From Parapristionchus giblindavisi (lineage: Eukaryota; Nematoda; Chromadorea; Rhabditida; Diplogasteridae): a stretch of 64,000 nucleotides of DNA. Within the stretch, counting starts at the first letter, position 1. Each line of letters starts with the position of its first letter. Shown piece by piece: positions 32,136-43,900 of the stretch. A program made the position numbers and the translations under genes. The notes under the pieces were generated by a model, which saw only the letters and a list, made by a program, of their open reading frames with translations, was not told the DNA's origin and did no database searches. The stretch is from NCBI GenBank assembly GCA_943737045.1, contig CALSFV010000328.1:124001-188000 (forward strand), read 5' to 3'.

Positions 32136-32735
32136 GTGTGCATTTGAAGAGGAGCAGAAAAAGTAAACGGAGCTTTACACAAAGTTGCGACCAAAGTTGA
32201 ATTTACAAAAGTGATAGTTTGATGATTAAATTGCTCTTGCTCAATTCTCGATGAAAGTGTGTTCAATAATTTATAAATATTTTTTGCGAAAACACTTATC
32301 ATTTACACGAAAACTGTACAAGAAATCGTGTGCATTCTCAGTCACACTCGTCCAATTTTAGAGAGCGCGGAGCAGTTGGCGTGCAGTGAAGGGTGAAGGG
32401 TGAGGCGATACCCAGCACACGCGTGCGCGATCTCTCCCTCGCAGCGCGCGACTTCACCAGTTCACTGTTCTTTCACTCTTTCTCTCCACTCTTTCCGTTC
32501 TTTCCGCTTATCAATCGCATTTATCTGTAACAGAATGAATTTAGGTTACTAAAGATATGCTCGCGACGACCACACGTATCGGCTCTCAACACCAAGAACG
32601 CTCTGCGGGTCAAGCACGTCGACCTCTACGTTTACTTCAAGAGGCATCTTTGGGTTGAATATGCCATCATCGGGCAGTTACAGTCGTCAGGTAGTCTTAT
32701 TATTTTTTAATTTTTACGCTTTCTTGTATCAATTG
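32136..32735. other. Unassigned, weak coding signal at 32565-32690
   Basis: A frame rich in Ser/Thr (STSTFTSRGIFGLNMPSS) runs into CAG|GTAGTC, a donor-like site at about 32690. No start, partner exon or family was recognised, so it is not called as a gene. 32400-32480 is CG-richer than its surroundings. Confidence 0.3.
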
Positions 32736-32744
32736 CATACTCTT

Positions 32745-33075
32745 GTACACGCTTGTTGTGAATACACTCTCCTCTCTGTCTTACTCTCCTCTCAGTCTCA
32801 CTCTCCTCTGTGCCTCACTGTCCTCTCTGCCTCACTGTCCTCTCTGCCTCACTCTCCTCTTTGTCTTTCTCGCGACACGCTTGTTGTGAAATACCCTCTC
32901 CTCTCTGTCTTACTCTCCTCTCAGTCTCACTCTCCTCTGTGCCTCACTGTCCTCTCTGCCTCACTCTCCTCTTTGTCTTTCTCGCGACACGCTTGTTGTG
33001 AAATACCCTCTCCTCTCCGTCTTACTCTCCTCTCTGTCTCACTCTTCTCTCTGTCTCACTCTCTTTCTCGCGATA
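32745..33075. repeat. About 118-bp tandem repeat, three copies
   Basis: Unit includes CGCGACACGCTTGTTGTGAA and TACTCTCCTCTCAGTCTCAC, with an inner 14-15-bp CTCACTGTCCTCTCTGC repeat. The 220-residue open frame across it is a repeat artefact. Confidence 0.85.
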
Positions 33076-33724
33076 GGGTGCGCGCATTTCACTCTCTATC
33101 TCTCTTACTCTTTTTTACCCTTATTTTTAAAATCCACTGTCCATTTGACTTTCCCAATGCTCTGATTACATTTCTCTTGTGTAGTTCCACTCTATATTTC
33201 TTCTGGTTAGCTTATTTTCTCATTAGTTTCTTATTTACACTTGTTTTCACCGCTTCCCTTTTCACTCTCTCAATTTCACACACTCTCTCACCTCCTTCCC
33301 TCTCTCTAGCGCTCTAAGTTCCTCTCTGTCCGTATCTGTGAAAAAAGACTGGCGCTCATACTTTTTCACGGATACGGACACGAATCGCCCGAATCCGACA
33401 TGAAAAAAGAGTTCGTACCCATTGCCCTCCGTATGTCTGGATTACCGAGACAGTGAGCGGCCCTATTTAGAGCGATCTATGTTGTTGTTGTTTTACTATA
33501 TCTTATAACAGGCGTGAAACTATCAAATCGTTATCATCCCTCTATCTCTATGTCTGCGCCAATCCCGAACCTTCTGCCTGTAGTTCTCTCCCAGTTGTAA
33601 GCATACAAGAATAGCACAGTTGTGATAAAAATGCGTGTATATCTTTCCTCTTTCGTAGTAATAATAACTTATTGATTGGTGATGTATTTTAAGCCAACCG
33701 TTCGATTCAATACTCCAAATTTCA
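33076..33724. other. Unassigned stretch before the gene fragments
   Basis: Pyrimidine-rich to about 33310, then mixed; short inverted pieces (GATACGGACACGAATCGCCC) occur near 33360-33400. No exon recognised. Confidence 0.35.
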
Positions 33725-33725
33725 G

Positions 33726-33913
33726 CATGATGTTCGGTCGTTCTGCCCTCAGCGCTATTTGCATCACAGTCCTCCCACATCTCGCCTATGTTCTTCTCAA
33801 CTTGAACAACCTCCGTCCCGCTGAGTCCCTCGCCCTCAGTGAAGAGGTCCAGGCCGAAATCGATGAGATCCGCGGCTCCAGCAAGTATAAAGATCGTGCA
33901 GAGGGAAAACAAG
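33726..33913 (+). other. Isolated exon of an unknown gene
   Basis: Between a TTTCAG acceptor and a GTACGA donor the frame reads MMFGRSALSAICITVLPHLA, a hydrophobic possible membrane segment, then an acidic helix-like part (LSEEVQAEIDEIRGSSKYKD). It is about 62 codons and ends in phase 1. It does not correspond to the topoisomerase region that should precede the next exon. Either it is a gene fragment captured beside the pseudogene or a lone exon of a lost gene. Family not recognised. Confidence 0.45.
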
Positions 33914-33964
33914 GTACGATGACTTGTATCGATCGATATCATAACAATTATTGATTGATTTGAG

Positions 33965-36003
33965 GTTGAAAACATGTACGTACCCGAGCTGATCTTTGGT
34001 ACGCTGCTCACATCGTCCAATTACGGGTGGTTGTAACGGATACGGAGCTAAGCTGTGTAATATCTTCTCCACTTAATTCACTCTCGAAACCAGCAGCAAG
34101 GATTACAAGAAGGCTTTCAAACAGGTAATCGATAATGTATCATGATCTACAGAATCGATCGATTCTTCAAAATATATTCTACGGCTTTATTGATTTGTTC
34201 GTTTACAGACCTGGAAGAACAATATGACCAAGGATGAGGATGCCGAAGTGAAAGCTACTTCCGGTGATGACTACACTAAGGTACTTATCGATTTATTGAT
34301 TGATTTCTCTAATCTCCATATTGGTTTAGGTAATCTTCAAGCCTGATTTGAAGAAATTCAAGATGTCCGAGCTGGATGATGATATCATTGCTCTCATGTA
34401 TCGGTAAGATCGTAAATTAGTTTATTTTTTTAAATTTTTAAAAAAATATTGATTTTTCAGTCGTGCCTACGATATCGCTGGTGCTGCTCGCGGAGTCAAG
34501 GTCTACCTGATTAACAAGCTCATTCCTGTAAGTTACCGTAATTCCGAGATACCGTAATCATAGTAATGATGTACAGGTAACTGGCTTCAATCAGTACGTT
34601 GAGCAGTACATGAAGAATGAGGTTGATGGACAGGGCGAGCCGCTGAAAGTGTGCTATGAACAGGTATTGATTGATTTGAAATATTTATTGATTGTGAGGG
34701 TTACGGTAGCTGACGTGCTGTCTATGATGCCATAAAACAAACCTACACAACGATCTTATTTGATAAACTGCGCAGCGATGTGCAGTGCTGTGAATTATCG
34801 AGACCTGAGACATACCTTGTTGGACTACCTATCCTATTCTCGATTCTTAGCTTTGCTCTACAATATCCTCATATCGATCAATATTGATTATACATCATTG
34901 TAGGTGAGTGATCGTTGGGAGGTGGCTCCTACCGTATTCGACAAGGGCTTCCAGCAAGTCTCGTTCGTTAATTCCATCGCCACTACCAAGGTATGCCAAA
35001 ATAATATAATAATAATAATTTATTCCTTCAAAATGATGAGCAATTAATCAATGAATAATGCCGATTCAGGGTGGTCGACACGTTGACTATGTTGCCGATC
35101 AAATGGTCCAGAAGCTAATCGATACGATCAAGAAGAAGGTTGGCAAGAGTACGGTACAAGTCAAGCCTTTCCAAGTATGTTTCTGATCATTTTGACGATT
35201 TATTGATTGATGGATTCACATTATCGATTGATCATTTACAGGTGAAGAATCACATGTGGGTCTTCGTGAATTCTCTCATTGAGAACCCCACCTTCGACTC
35301 GCAGACCAAGGAGACCATGACCCTCTAGTCGAAGAGTTTCGGATCCAAGTGTGAGATCTCGGACAAGTTTGCCAAACAGGTACGTTGTATTCTGTAGTTT
35401 GGTTAACGATTTATGCGACTGACCTACCGTACTTGTTCAAGGCCATACTTTTTCGGTGTCCTCACTGTATTTTATTTATCGATTCGATTAGATTCATGGT
35501 TTAGAAAGTTAGAAGTAGAGTAGTAGAAGGTTTAGAAAGGTGGGTCGATTTAGAAAATCGTTATTTTTCGCTTAAATTGTAATCTTTCACATAAAAAATG
35601 AGCCTTATATAGTGGGTCGACCATGAAAATGAGGCGTATATAGTGGGTCAATCCTCTCATTGTGAGGATTGACCTAAAATGAATGTTCAAGGCTCAAGCG
35701 TGCGACATTGTGGACTCTCTCGTGGGTGCGCTTCAAGCAGACGGAGATTGTGGACAAGAAGTGCAACAGCAAGAAGACGAGCAAGATGAAGGTGGGAGCA
35801 GATTGGTCGATTAGTTGATTCATTGATTGATTTTCTGCATTATTAATTTATTGATTTTTTTCTGAAATTATTGATTAAATGATTACCGCATCTTTGTAGG
35901 GCATCCCCAAGCTCGAGGACGCCAACGACGCCTGAACCAAGAACTCTCATCTGTGCACGCTCATTCTCACCGAGGGAGACAGCCAAGACGCTCGCTGTAT
36001 CTG
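33965..36003 (+). pseudogene. DNA topoisomerase II pseudogene fragment, introns retained
   Basis: Matches the C-terminal part of the ATPase region, the transducer and the start of Toprim of eukaryotic topoisomerase II. Exons: 33965-34124, 34209-34280, 34330-34403, 34461-34527, 34577-34663, 34904-34990, 35070-35174, 35242-35379, 35692-35791, 35900-36003. Landmarks: MYVPELIFGTLLTSSNY, NGYGAKLCNIFST, RAYDIAGAARGVKVYLINKL, VNSIATTKGGRHVDYVADQM, LCTLILTEGDS. Lesions: loss and frameshift after SSNY, TAA for Glu in FST(E)FT, TAG after ETMTL, a one-base shift before WVRFKQ, TGA for Gly in NDA(G)TKN, and a 2-nt loss in the Toprim EGDSA motif. The N-terminal ATP site and the cleavage-religation domain are absent. 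Introns are kept, so this is not a retrocopy. Confidence 0.92.
35440..35665. repeat. Intronic repeat family G in the topoisomerase pseudogene
   Basis: Contains TTTTTCGGTGTCCTCACTG and two ATAGTGGGTC blocks. It occupies the intron between the topoisomerase exons ending 35379 and beginning 35692. Confidence 0.6.
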
Positions 36004-36179
36004 GTAAGTATCGATTGTAATATCGATTAATTGATTTATTGCCGTAGTATTGGCTGTACTGTAATCATAGTGGGCGGTATTGTCGCTAGCGTCAAGACCC
36101 ATCCGATTTTAGCATCCGACCCACCCCATTTTCTCAAAAATCACCCGGGGGATGGGATATATATCTGTTAGATAAGTCT

Positions 36180-36480
36180 TTTGAAGTATGTCCGTCGATA
36201 TCGATTAGTCAGAGTGGCTCAATAGCCAATCGATAATCCACTTTGATGACGTCACTCGCTCCTTTACTGATATGTACGCCACCTAGTTATTGTAGTCTGG
36301 CCTAGCGTACAACCGTTGACCCGTTGAACCCCTTGATTGCCTACGCGGTCACGCGCCCCCTATATAAAGCTGCGGTTTCGCTTCCCAGCTCACTTCTATT
36401 AGTTTATCTCACGTTGCACTGTTAATTCTCTCTCCGATAAAGTCTCTATTCTGCTACACGAGTTGTGCCTAAGGACATAA
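36180..36480 (+). promoter_or_regulatory. TATA-containing unit, possible solo LTR or promoter
   Basis: CCCCCTATATAAAGCTGCGG at 36356-36375 is followed by a CTCACTTCTATTAGTTTATC start-like region, all between the topoisomerase and GMPPB fragments. No repeated ends or target duplication could be fixed, so LTR origin is only a guess. Confidence 0.3.
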
Positions 36481-36525
36481 CATTTACTATGATAATTATA
36501 ATAATAATAATAATAAATGTTTGAG

Positions 36526-37220
36526 GCGAACACATCAAGGGCAACGTGCTCGTCGACCCGACCGCAGTCATCGACGAGGGTTGGGTGATTGGACCGGATG
36601 TTGTAAGTGCCAATATTGATTGATTTACTTATTTAATTATTGATTGATAGATTGATGTCTTTATTGATTTATTGACTTGTGACTACATATTCTGTCGTGC
36701 ACGGCGGCTCAATGATAGTAACTACACTGAGAGCAAACTTGCCCAAATATAGGGTAATCGTTACCCAACAACGTGTATCGGGGTATCCATTTGCCCATAT
36801 TCGGGGTATTCTGATTACCCATGCATTTTGGAGAGAAAAATCACCCATTATTTTGTTAAATAGATAAATAAATTATAGTGGAATGCTAGTTCGATCAACA
36901 CATCATGTCACCATTGATTCGATATAATCTTTCCTCTTTATTTTCATCTAATTTTTTCTCACCGAAAGTACCGCAAGAAACTGGATTCAACAGTTGGGGT
37001 AATCGTTTGCCAGGCAAATGGGGGTGGGTAACGATTTGCCAGGTAAGTTTGCTCTCAGTGTAAGGTGCTCCCGCAATCTCAAACTGAGTTGTCTTTTTCA
37101 GGTTCCTGGGTGCGCATGGATGGCTCGTCGGTGCTGGGCGATGACGTCGTCGTCAAAGATGAGCTCTACTTCAACAAGGCCATCTCGGCCAGCGTACCAC
37201 AGAGGGAAGTCATCATGTAG
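36526..37220 (+). pseudogene. GMPPB (mannose-1-phosphate guanylyltransferase) C-terminal fragment
   Basis: The enzyme makes GDP-mannose from mannose-1-phosphate and GTP in the cytosol. Two exons remain. 36526-36602 reads GEHIKGNVLVDPTAVIDEGW and VIGPDV of the left-handed beta-helix domain. 37102-37220 reads GSWVRMDGSSVLGDDVVVKD then ELYFNKAISASVPQREVIM and stops at TAG, the expected C-terminus. About 40 residues that belong between them are missing and the two exons no longer share a splice phase (0 then 1), so at least one exon was lost. The catalytic N-terminal domain is absent; the upstream neighbour is topoisomerase sequence. Confidence 0.85.
36725..37060. mobile_element. TA-flanked MITE (CACTGAGAGCAAACTTGCC)
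   Basis: Terminal repeats CACTGAGAGCAAACTTGCC and its complement with TA at 36723-36724 and 37061-37062. It sits between the two exons of the GMPPB fragment. Confidence 0.88.
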
Positions 37221-38074
37221 AGACACTCTCACTCTCACAACGTCCCCCCCCCTGATTTTGGTATACGGTAGTTCCACAATAGATTGATTGTCACAACGAT
37301 CCCACCCTGATTTTGGTTTACGTTAGCCCCTTTTATTGATTGATTGATTCGTAGCTCGATAGATTATTTCTTTGTATGAGCCCCAGCCATGTGACGATTC
37401 TTCTGTACATACCAGACGATTGTTTTTTGTCATAGTCTATCTATTTATTGATTGATTTTTATGCATTCGGTTTTATACCTATTGATCAATTCACGCTAGG
37501 ATGACGTCACGCTTCATATGCTGCGACCGGACGCCCATTTTCCTATTCGTCAATCGATCAATAATTGTATATTGATCGACTACCCACCGTAATCTCACTC
37601 ACTCCTCGTTATTCATTTGTTCTTTCACCCAATTATTGCTTTCTACATAACATGTTTCTCCCTCTCATCTATTATATTTGTACTTGTAGTGCTTGTCATT
37701 GTCTCGTTTTCATACTTTTTGGTTCGATTTATTACTTTGTTCATACAGTAATTTTAAAGGAATGTTTTGTGTTGACATGAAATATCTATAAAACCCGAAA
37801 AAACACAAAGAATAACGTAGAATCATCAACAAAAATTTCTCGGTAAGGATAATTTACAATTAGTCAATCACCTGACCCGTCGCAATCAATTTGACCCAAT
37901 GAACTGGGTTACTGTAGGTTACGGTAGGTAGATTACGATAGATTATGATGGCTTAAATAATGAGTTAACTTGATAGTTGTTAGAACCGGCGGAGCTCCGC
38001 CCACCACCCGTTAGTTTAGTCACACACCAAACCCGTCTGGGGTTTGCCGAACACTTTATTACAAGTATATAAGC
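37221..38074. other. Flank of the GMPPB fragment
   Basis: AT-rich. 37860-37965 is a diverged piece of the foldback core repeat (TGACCCAATGAACTGGGTTA, GGTTACGGTAGG). Otherwise nothing seen. Confidence 0.45.
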
Positions 38075-38216
38075 CCCTTTGCCCTGAGAGAGGTAAGAGA
38101 ACTTGCAACGAAAGTTGCGAGGAAAGTTCGCATCTTTCCTCGCATCTTTCGACGGAAAGATGCGAACTTTCTTCTGAACTTTGGTGTCCAAAGTGACAGA
38201 TTGGATGGACCCCAGC
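38075..38216. mobile_element. Family L element, right end
   Basis: AGTTGCGAGGAAAGTTCGCA, GATGCGAACTTTCTTC and TGACAGATTGGATGGACCCC. The terminus is the inverse of 31938-31957. Confidence 0.65.
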
Positions 38217-39480
38217 TGGCAGCTGCTCCCCGAGGGCATGACAATTACCAGGTCCAAGTGCGTTACACAACAACAGAATATGATGAAGGCAGTCGATCAT
38301 TCAAGCCTGAAGGACAAAAAAGTATATTATCACCACTATTACCCCCGTCACCATGTCTTCAATAAAGTCATGCAGGAACTGGCCGTATATGGATGGATGG
38401 TTCTCCCTCACCTCCCGTTTTCTACTGACCTGGCCGCGTCAGATTGCTAGCTTTTCACAGGCCTGACCCGTGCCCTTCGAGACCTTCAATTCCCGTGGAA
38501 ATGTCAATGCTGGGATCTACTTCCGAATATCCGCCGCCCCGCCCCTTGCACTTTAAGCTCCGCCCCTCGCAGTCTCTCTCTCTCTCTCTCTCTCTCTCTG
38601 CGCACCCTCTCACCTTTCAACACTCTCTCGTCTCGCCGGGTTGTCTGGAAGGGAGTGTGTGATCATAATGATGAAATGATATGCGAAAGCTCAGAAACAC
38701 GATAATTAAACTTCATAACAATAGTTAATGATACAGGAATAGTCGTCATGAATTATCTTGTGATTTTCTATGATTCCGAGTGTGCCTCGTATCCATCAAA
38801 GATCACTCGTCTCTCTTTTCCCCTGGTATTTCAACATATAATACGTCGCTGACTTAAAATTTAATTTAAGTCAATTTCAAGTGAAAGAGCACATGACTAA
38901 ATGCATTACATTTTATACAAAACGTGAAGTAGACTTACGTCTAGCTTGAAGTAGACTAACAAGTCTACCTTACTGAAGAATCATACGCAGATATGTTTTG
39001 AATTAGAAGAATCAGACTCCCCCTCTTTTATCTGTATCTACGTTTAACTCCTCTACCCTAGCTCATCCCGGCCCTTCTTCTGTTCTCTAGGATGTGTCTG
39101 TTGTCTTCTCAATCCTATTTCATCATGTCCCTTCTAACATATGAGTCCTCCTCGTCCGGTGTCCTCTCTCACTCTCTAGAACGGACGAACTCGCTGGCAA
39201 GTAAAACCCACTATATTCGAATTTAACGTTCTCCGTTAATTTCCCCGTCAATATCTTCTATACATTTTACTGGAATATGCTGCTGACTTGATCCTAGAAT
39301 AAGATTTCCATATAGTTTAGTCTTACTCTATCTTTAACTTAATCACTCAATCAATACAGTCATTAATCGACAAAAGAGATGAAGAAAACGACTGAAATCA
39401 TAGAAATATACTATCGATTGGTGATAATGGCAGAGATGAGAGACACAGACAGCAAAGAGTAGAGGCATCGACCAATCAGA
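38217..39480. other. Intergenic, scattered repeats
   Basis: (CT)n at 38573-38600 and a family M fragment at 38852-38975 (GAAGTAGACTTACGTCTAGC, AACAAGTCTACCTTACTG). Small open frames (38181-38450) have no recognisable domain. Confidence 0.4.
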
Positions 39481-39499
39481 GCGTTCGCGCGCGGCGTTG

Positions 39500-39960
39500 T
39501 GGGCGGGGCTATATAAAAGGGGTATATAAGGGCTTGATGTTCATTCATTCCGAGTTCCTCTCTGAGTTGAACTCTCCTCTTCGGGGGAAATTTTGGGAGT
39601 GATTGACACTCATAGGGGAGGGCTTTCAATGCGCAAGCCCAACCCTCCTCCGGACTTCTCCATTCTTTTGGAGAAGTCGCTGCGCCTTTGTGCCGGCTGG
39701 AGGGCCTCTTCCTTGGTCTGTCGACCACGACAGGCCAAGGGGGCGGGGCATAGACAGGAGGGGGTGGGGCGGCGGATAAAAGGAAGTAGCGCCCAATGCT
39801 GAACTCAAGCAATACTTCACTTTGCGCCCATCTGGGCTCTATAAAAAGAAAAACCACACATTGACCGAACGTTGGCGCAACATTTGTTGACAATGATGGA
39901 GCATATAACACATAATGTACTTCTCTTTGCTTCGAGAAATAAACGATTGAAAAAGGTATC
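39500..39960 (+). promoter_or_regulatory. TATA promoter with structured downstream region
   Basis: GGGCGGGGCTATATAAAAGG at 39498-39517, plus a second TATATAA 11 nt later, strongly resembles a Pol II core promoter. Downstream, 39652-39679 is a perfect hairpin (GACTTCTCCA, loop TTCTTT, TGGAGAAGTC) and 39716-39735 holds TGTCGACCACGACA. AATAAA occurs near 39939. No protein frame on the + strand is convincing. It could be a non-coding RNA or a decayed retroelement LTR. Confidence 0.35.
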
Positions 39961-39993
39961 AAGACTTTCCCGACAACCTAATATATTATATTA

Positions 39994-40412
39994 CACAAGG
40001 GAAAAAAGGTGTTAAACACCACCACTCCATCTGTAAAACGGAGAACACATTTTTTTGATTTAAACACGTTTTATCAAGAGGTCAATGGGGAATCTCCCCC
40101 GAAGGGGTTCGGGGTTGTGGAGAATAATTGAGAGCTCTGACGTGAATGGCATCCCGGCTGGTGGTCCGTGCGTTGCATTGAAGTATGATTGTTTTGCGGG
40201 ATGGGCGACTCTTGATGTTCCTGTGACCCGATTAAACCACGCAAATCAGCTTACTTTTACTGCTAGAGGCAGTGGACGGTATCCAGTAGAGAGGTAGCCA
40301 TCTTCATTAACGCACATTTGAGAACACATTTGGTATGTTATAATTAGCACATTTAACACTCGATTGCTGTCATTTTTCAGTTGTAGTTTCATTTTACACT
40401 TTTTTCTTTGTG
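39994..40412. mobile_element. TA-flanked element, K-type ends
   Basis: CACAAGGGAAAAAAGGTGTT and the complement of ACACTTTTTTCTTTGTG, flanked by TA (39992-39993, 40413-40414). The interior has a 70-codon frame without recognisable domain. Confidence 0.65.
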
Positions 40413-40919
40413 TATATTCATTGCTTGAAGCTTTCTCACAGTATATCATATTTTTAAAAAAAAACCATAAGATGAATAATCACGTTTAAAATATCAGAAT
40501 GTAGATTTGTTTCGAGTTAATCAAGTCAATCAAGTCGTGTGGGAAATAGTGCTGACTCACTTATCGCAGTTACGGCGCTGGTATGTAGAATAAGTAATAA
40601 AGATAAAAGGTAGAGTTAAATCGCGTTATTCAAGAAGTCCTGCGGGAGATCACTGCATGCCAGCGCTAATTCAAGGCCAATTCTGTCCGAAGTGCCAAAT
40701 CTCTTGTTTGGACCAATTTTAACGCGTGATCTAGTAATTCCCAATTCCCTTCTCGGGTGCCTTGGTTGAGCTTATGAATATAGCCAGAATTGAGATCATT
40801 TCATTTCGATCGTGCATTCAAACCTATACTTGTACATCTATTAATATATTGATTTAATACGGTATATTCGCGATAATGCGTTAACTTCGACTAAACTATA
40901 TTCACCGAGACGAACCAGC
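40413..40919. other. 5' flank of the STR receptor
   Basis: Inverted repeat H copy at 40600-40660. The block ACTTGTACATCTATTAATAT at 40827 recurs almost exactly at 44613, before a later exon of the same gene. Confidence 0.5.
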
Positions 40920-43900
40920 ATGAACTCAATCAATTTTGCCACTGGATGGTGTATTGCAACACTCGTTTTGTCGATCATATTGAATGCAACTCTTGCCTAC
41001 GTCGCAGTTCGAACCTCCGACCGAATTGGTCCTTACAGGTAATGCGCGGTTCAAAAGTCACGAAAAGAAAACAGCAGGAGACGAGAGAGTGTGTAAAACG
41101 AGGAGAGTTTTTTCCCCTATTCTCTTTGATCTTTTCTTAACTTTTGAGCAGAGTATGATTTTTGCTTTTCTGTAAATCGAAAAATCATTGGATCATGATT
41201 CAGCACAACCATTCTGGCCATTCAACGGTGATTTTGATCGAATGAGTATTTTTTGGCATATTCATGCTGGTTCGTAAATGAATAAAAAAGAATTCCGTTG
41301 CTCACAAATACCCGTGGATTATGCTTTCCTTGAATGATGTTTCAGCTTACGTTGGTGAAAACGCAACATTTTGGCATGACTCTCACGAACTAACGAGACT
41401 AGAAGGAAACAAAAACAATGAAAAGAAAGAATAACAACAAAAATGCCACATTTGCTATGGTTCTGACGAATCATGATCGATTTTTTGCACGATACTCTTA
41501 TTGTTCGTGACGATATACTCCATTTCATTTTAGATATTTCACTTATATTTTCATAATAATCGATATAATTTATTCCATTGGATACACTGCTGCTGTACCT
41601 GTTCGTTTAAATGTTCCTTTAAAGACACATCCCAAGCAAAAAATTTTACTCTCCGCTCTGAAAACGCTCTCTCGTAGACAAAGAAAGCGAGAGAGTGTGT
41701 CCAGAGCGGAGATTTTCAAATAAGCTTCGATGTCGCTTTAAGAAAGGGAAATATCTGTCTTTTTTTCAGTTCTACTACGCTTCCTATAGCGTAATAGCGG
41801 TGTATTCCAGGGCTCCATGGAGAGACGTCAATCACGTCACACAGGTCAAATTTCAAAATGTGGTATTCAAAAGTCGCGAAAAAAAAGAAAATCAAGGAAA
41901 CTCACTTCAATTTACGAATCTTTTCGTATCTTTTCTGTTCGTGACAGATGAAGACCGCTTAAAGGGAGGGTGACCTCACTTCAAGGGAGCGTTACCTCTC
42001 TCAATGATCTCTACATTATGCATATTATTTCTTTGTTCTCTAACAACGAGAAACCATTGCGCGTCGAAGAGACTATTGAGAGAGGTCACGCTCCCTTTAA
42101 TGTACTCTTCATCGCGCACACTATTTCTCTGTTATCAAACAACGAGACAGCATTGCGCGTCGAAGAGAAAAGAGGCTACGCTCCCTTTAAAGGCACACTC
42201 ACAGAAGACTAAAACATTTGTTCGGTATTTAGGCTACCAAGAAATAAACGGTTTTTATACGGTTATTACTGGTTATGAATCAGTTTTTAAGAGAGATGGC
42301 CGTTAAGACTCGACCACCCCCGGACGCGTGCGCTAGCAATGAGAACTGGGAGTCCATACTTGGGTGTTAGGAGTGTCACCGGCCCTTATTACACAAAACA
42401 CCTGAAATTTCCTGTTTGTGCCCTCAGGCTATTAGTTAATTTAAGAGCGAAAACGTTTTAAAATCATAATTTCTCAAATTGTTGAGGTAGAGTCTAAATA
42501 TTATTTGCGATGCATCTAGGGTGCACAGACCTTGCTAATTCACTATTAGCATCGAATGTCCATTGATTCTTAAACCACTTTTTTTACTCAAAATTTTGGT
42601 TATCTCGGACAAATAATCGCTTGTTGTAGATTGCTCCCAAAATTTCCGACTAGGTATTGTAGCCTAAGCAATTCTGCTTTGATTTAACTTAAAACTGGGT
42701 TCTTCCCGATCGACCATTTTGTCGAATTTTTCGCTCGAAGTTCCGTCATCGATGGTTGTCCCGAACAAATGCTATATTTTCCAAACGATTGGTGCGGAAT
42801 TGTGGTCTACTCAAAGTTTAGAGGTGAGACGAGTAAAATGACACAAGAATCCCATCACTTGGATCAATTTGAAAATTTCGATTTTCCTGACCCGGGGGTC
42901 ATGGTCGAAAATTTCAAAATTTTTGAAGTTTGAAATGTTTTCATTTATGTGGCTTAATGTGAAGTACTAATGATGTGAATATTATTCAGACAATGCTCAA
43001 TGGCTGATCTCTACTTTCAACCAATTTTTCGAAAATTTTCATTATGTGAGTGCAAAAAATCAGAATTGTGTTTGAATCAGTTTCTAACTTGCTTTCTGTA
43101 ACATTCTGTCATAGTACTTTACAATGTACATAATCAGTATGAAAATCGTTAATTTTCAAAAATTCAAAAAATTCAATTTGAGTGTCTACTTTTTCGGAAA
43201 ATTTCTGAAATATTGCAGTTTGTCGACTCGAATGCTGCGACAATGAGCAAATGACAATGACAATGTGAAGTTTCATGATGAGTAAACATAGTAAAACTGA
43301 AATCCCGGCATTCGGCTCACTTTTGAAAAATGGATTTCCATGACCCCGGGGTCATGGCACAAAAAATGAATTTTCAAAAATTAACGATTTTCATATTGAT
43401 TATGTACATTGTAAAGTACTATGACAGAATGTTACAGAAAGCAAGTTGGAAACTGATTCAAACACAATTCTGATTTTTCGCACGCAATCAGAATGAAAAT
43501 TTTCGAAAAATTGGTTGAAAGGAGAGATCTGCTATTGAGCATTGGCTGAATATTATTCACATCACTAGTACTTCACAATGAACACCATAAATTAAAACAT
43601 TTCGAACTTGAGAAATTTTGAAATTTTTGGACCATGACCCCGGGGTCATGAAAATCGAAATTTTCAAATTGATCCAAGTAATGGGCTTCTTGTGTCATTT
43701 TACTCGTCTCACCTCTAAACTTTGAGTAGACCACAATTCCGCACCAATCGTTTGGAAAATATAGCATTTGTTCGGGACAACCATCGATGACGGAACTTCG
43801 AGCGAAAAATTCGACAAAATGGTCGATCGGGAAGAACCCAGTTTTAAGTTAAATCAAAGCAGAATTGCTTAGGCTACAATACCTAGTCGGAAATTTTGGG

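Noticed and set aside
32655..33317. 220-residue Ser/Leu/Cys-rich frame
   Set aside because: Spans the ~118-bp pyrimidine-rich tandem repeat; composition artefact.
36180..36480. Solo LTR between two pseudogene fragments
   Set aside because: No paired TG...CA ends or flanking duplication could be fixed; kept only as a low-confidence TATA region.
39411..39962. 183-residue minus-strand frame
   Set aside because: Runs antisense through a TATA-containing unit and a hairpin; no family resemblance and no splice signals.
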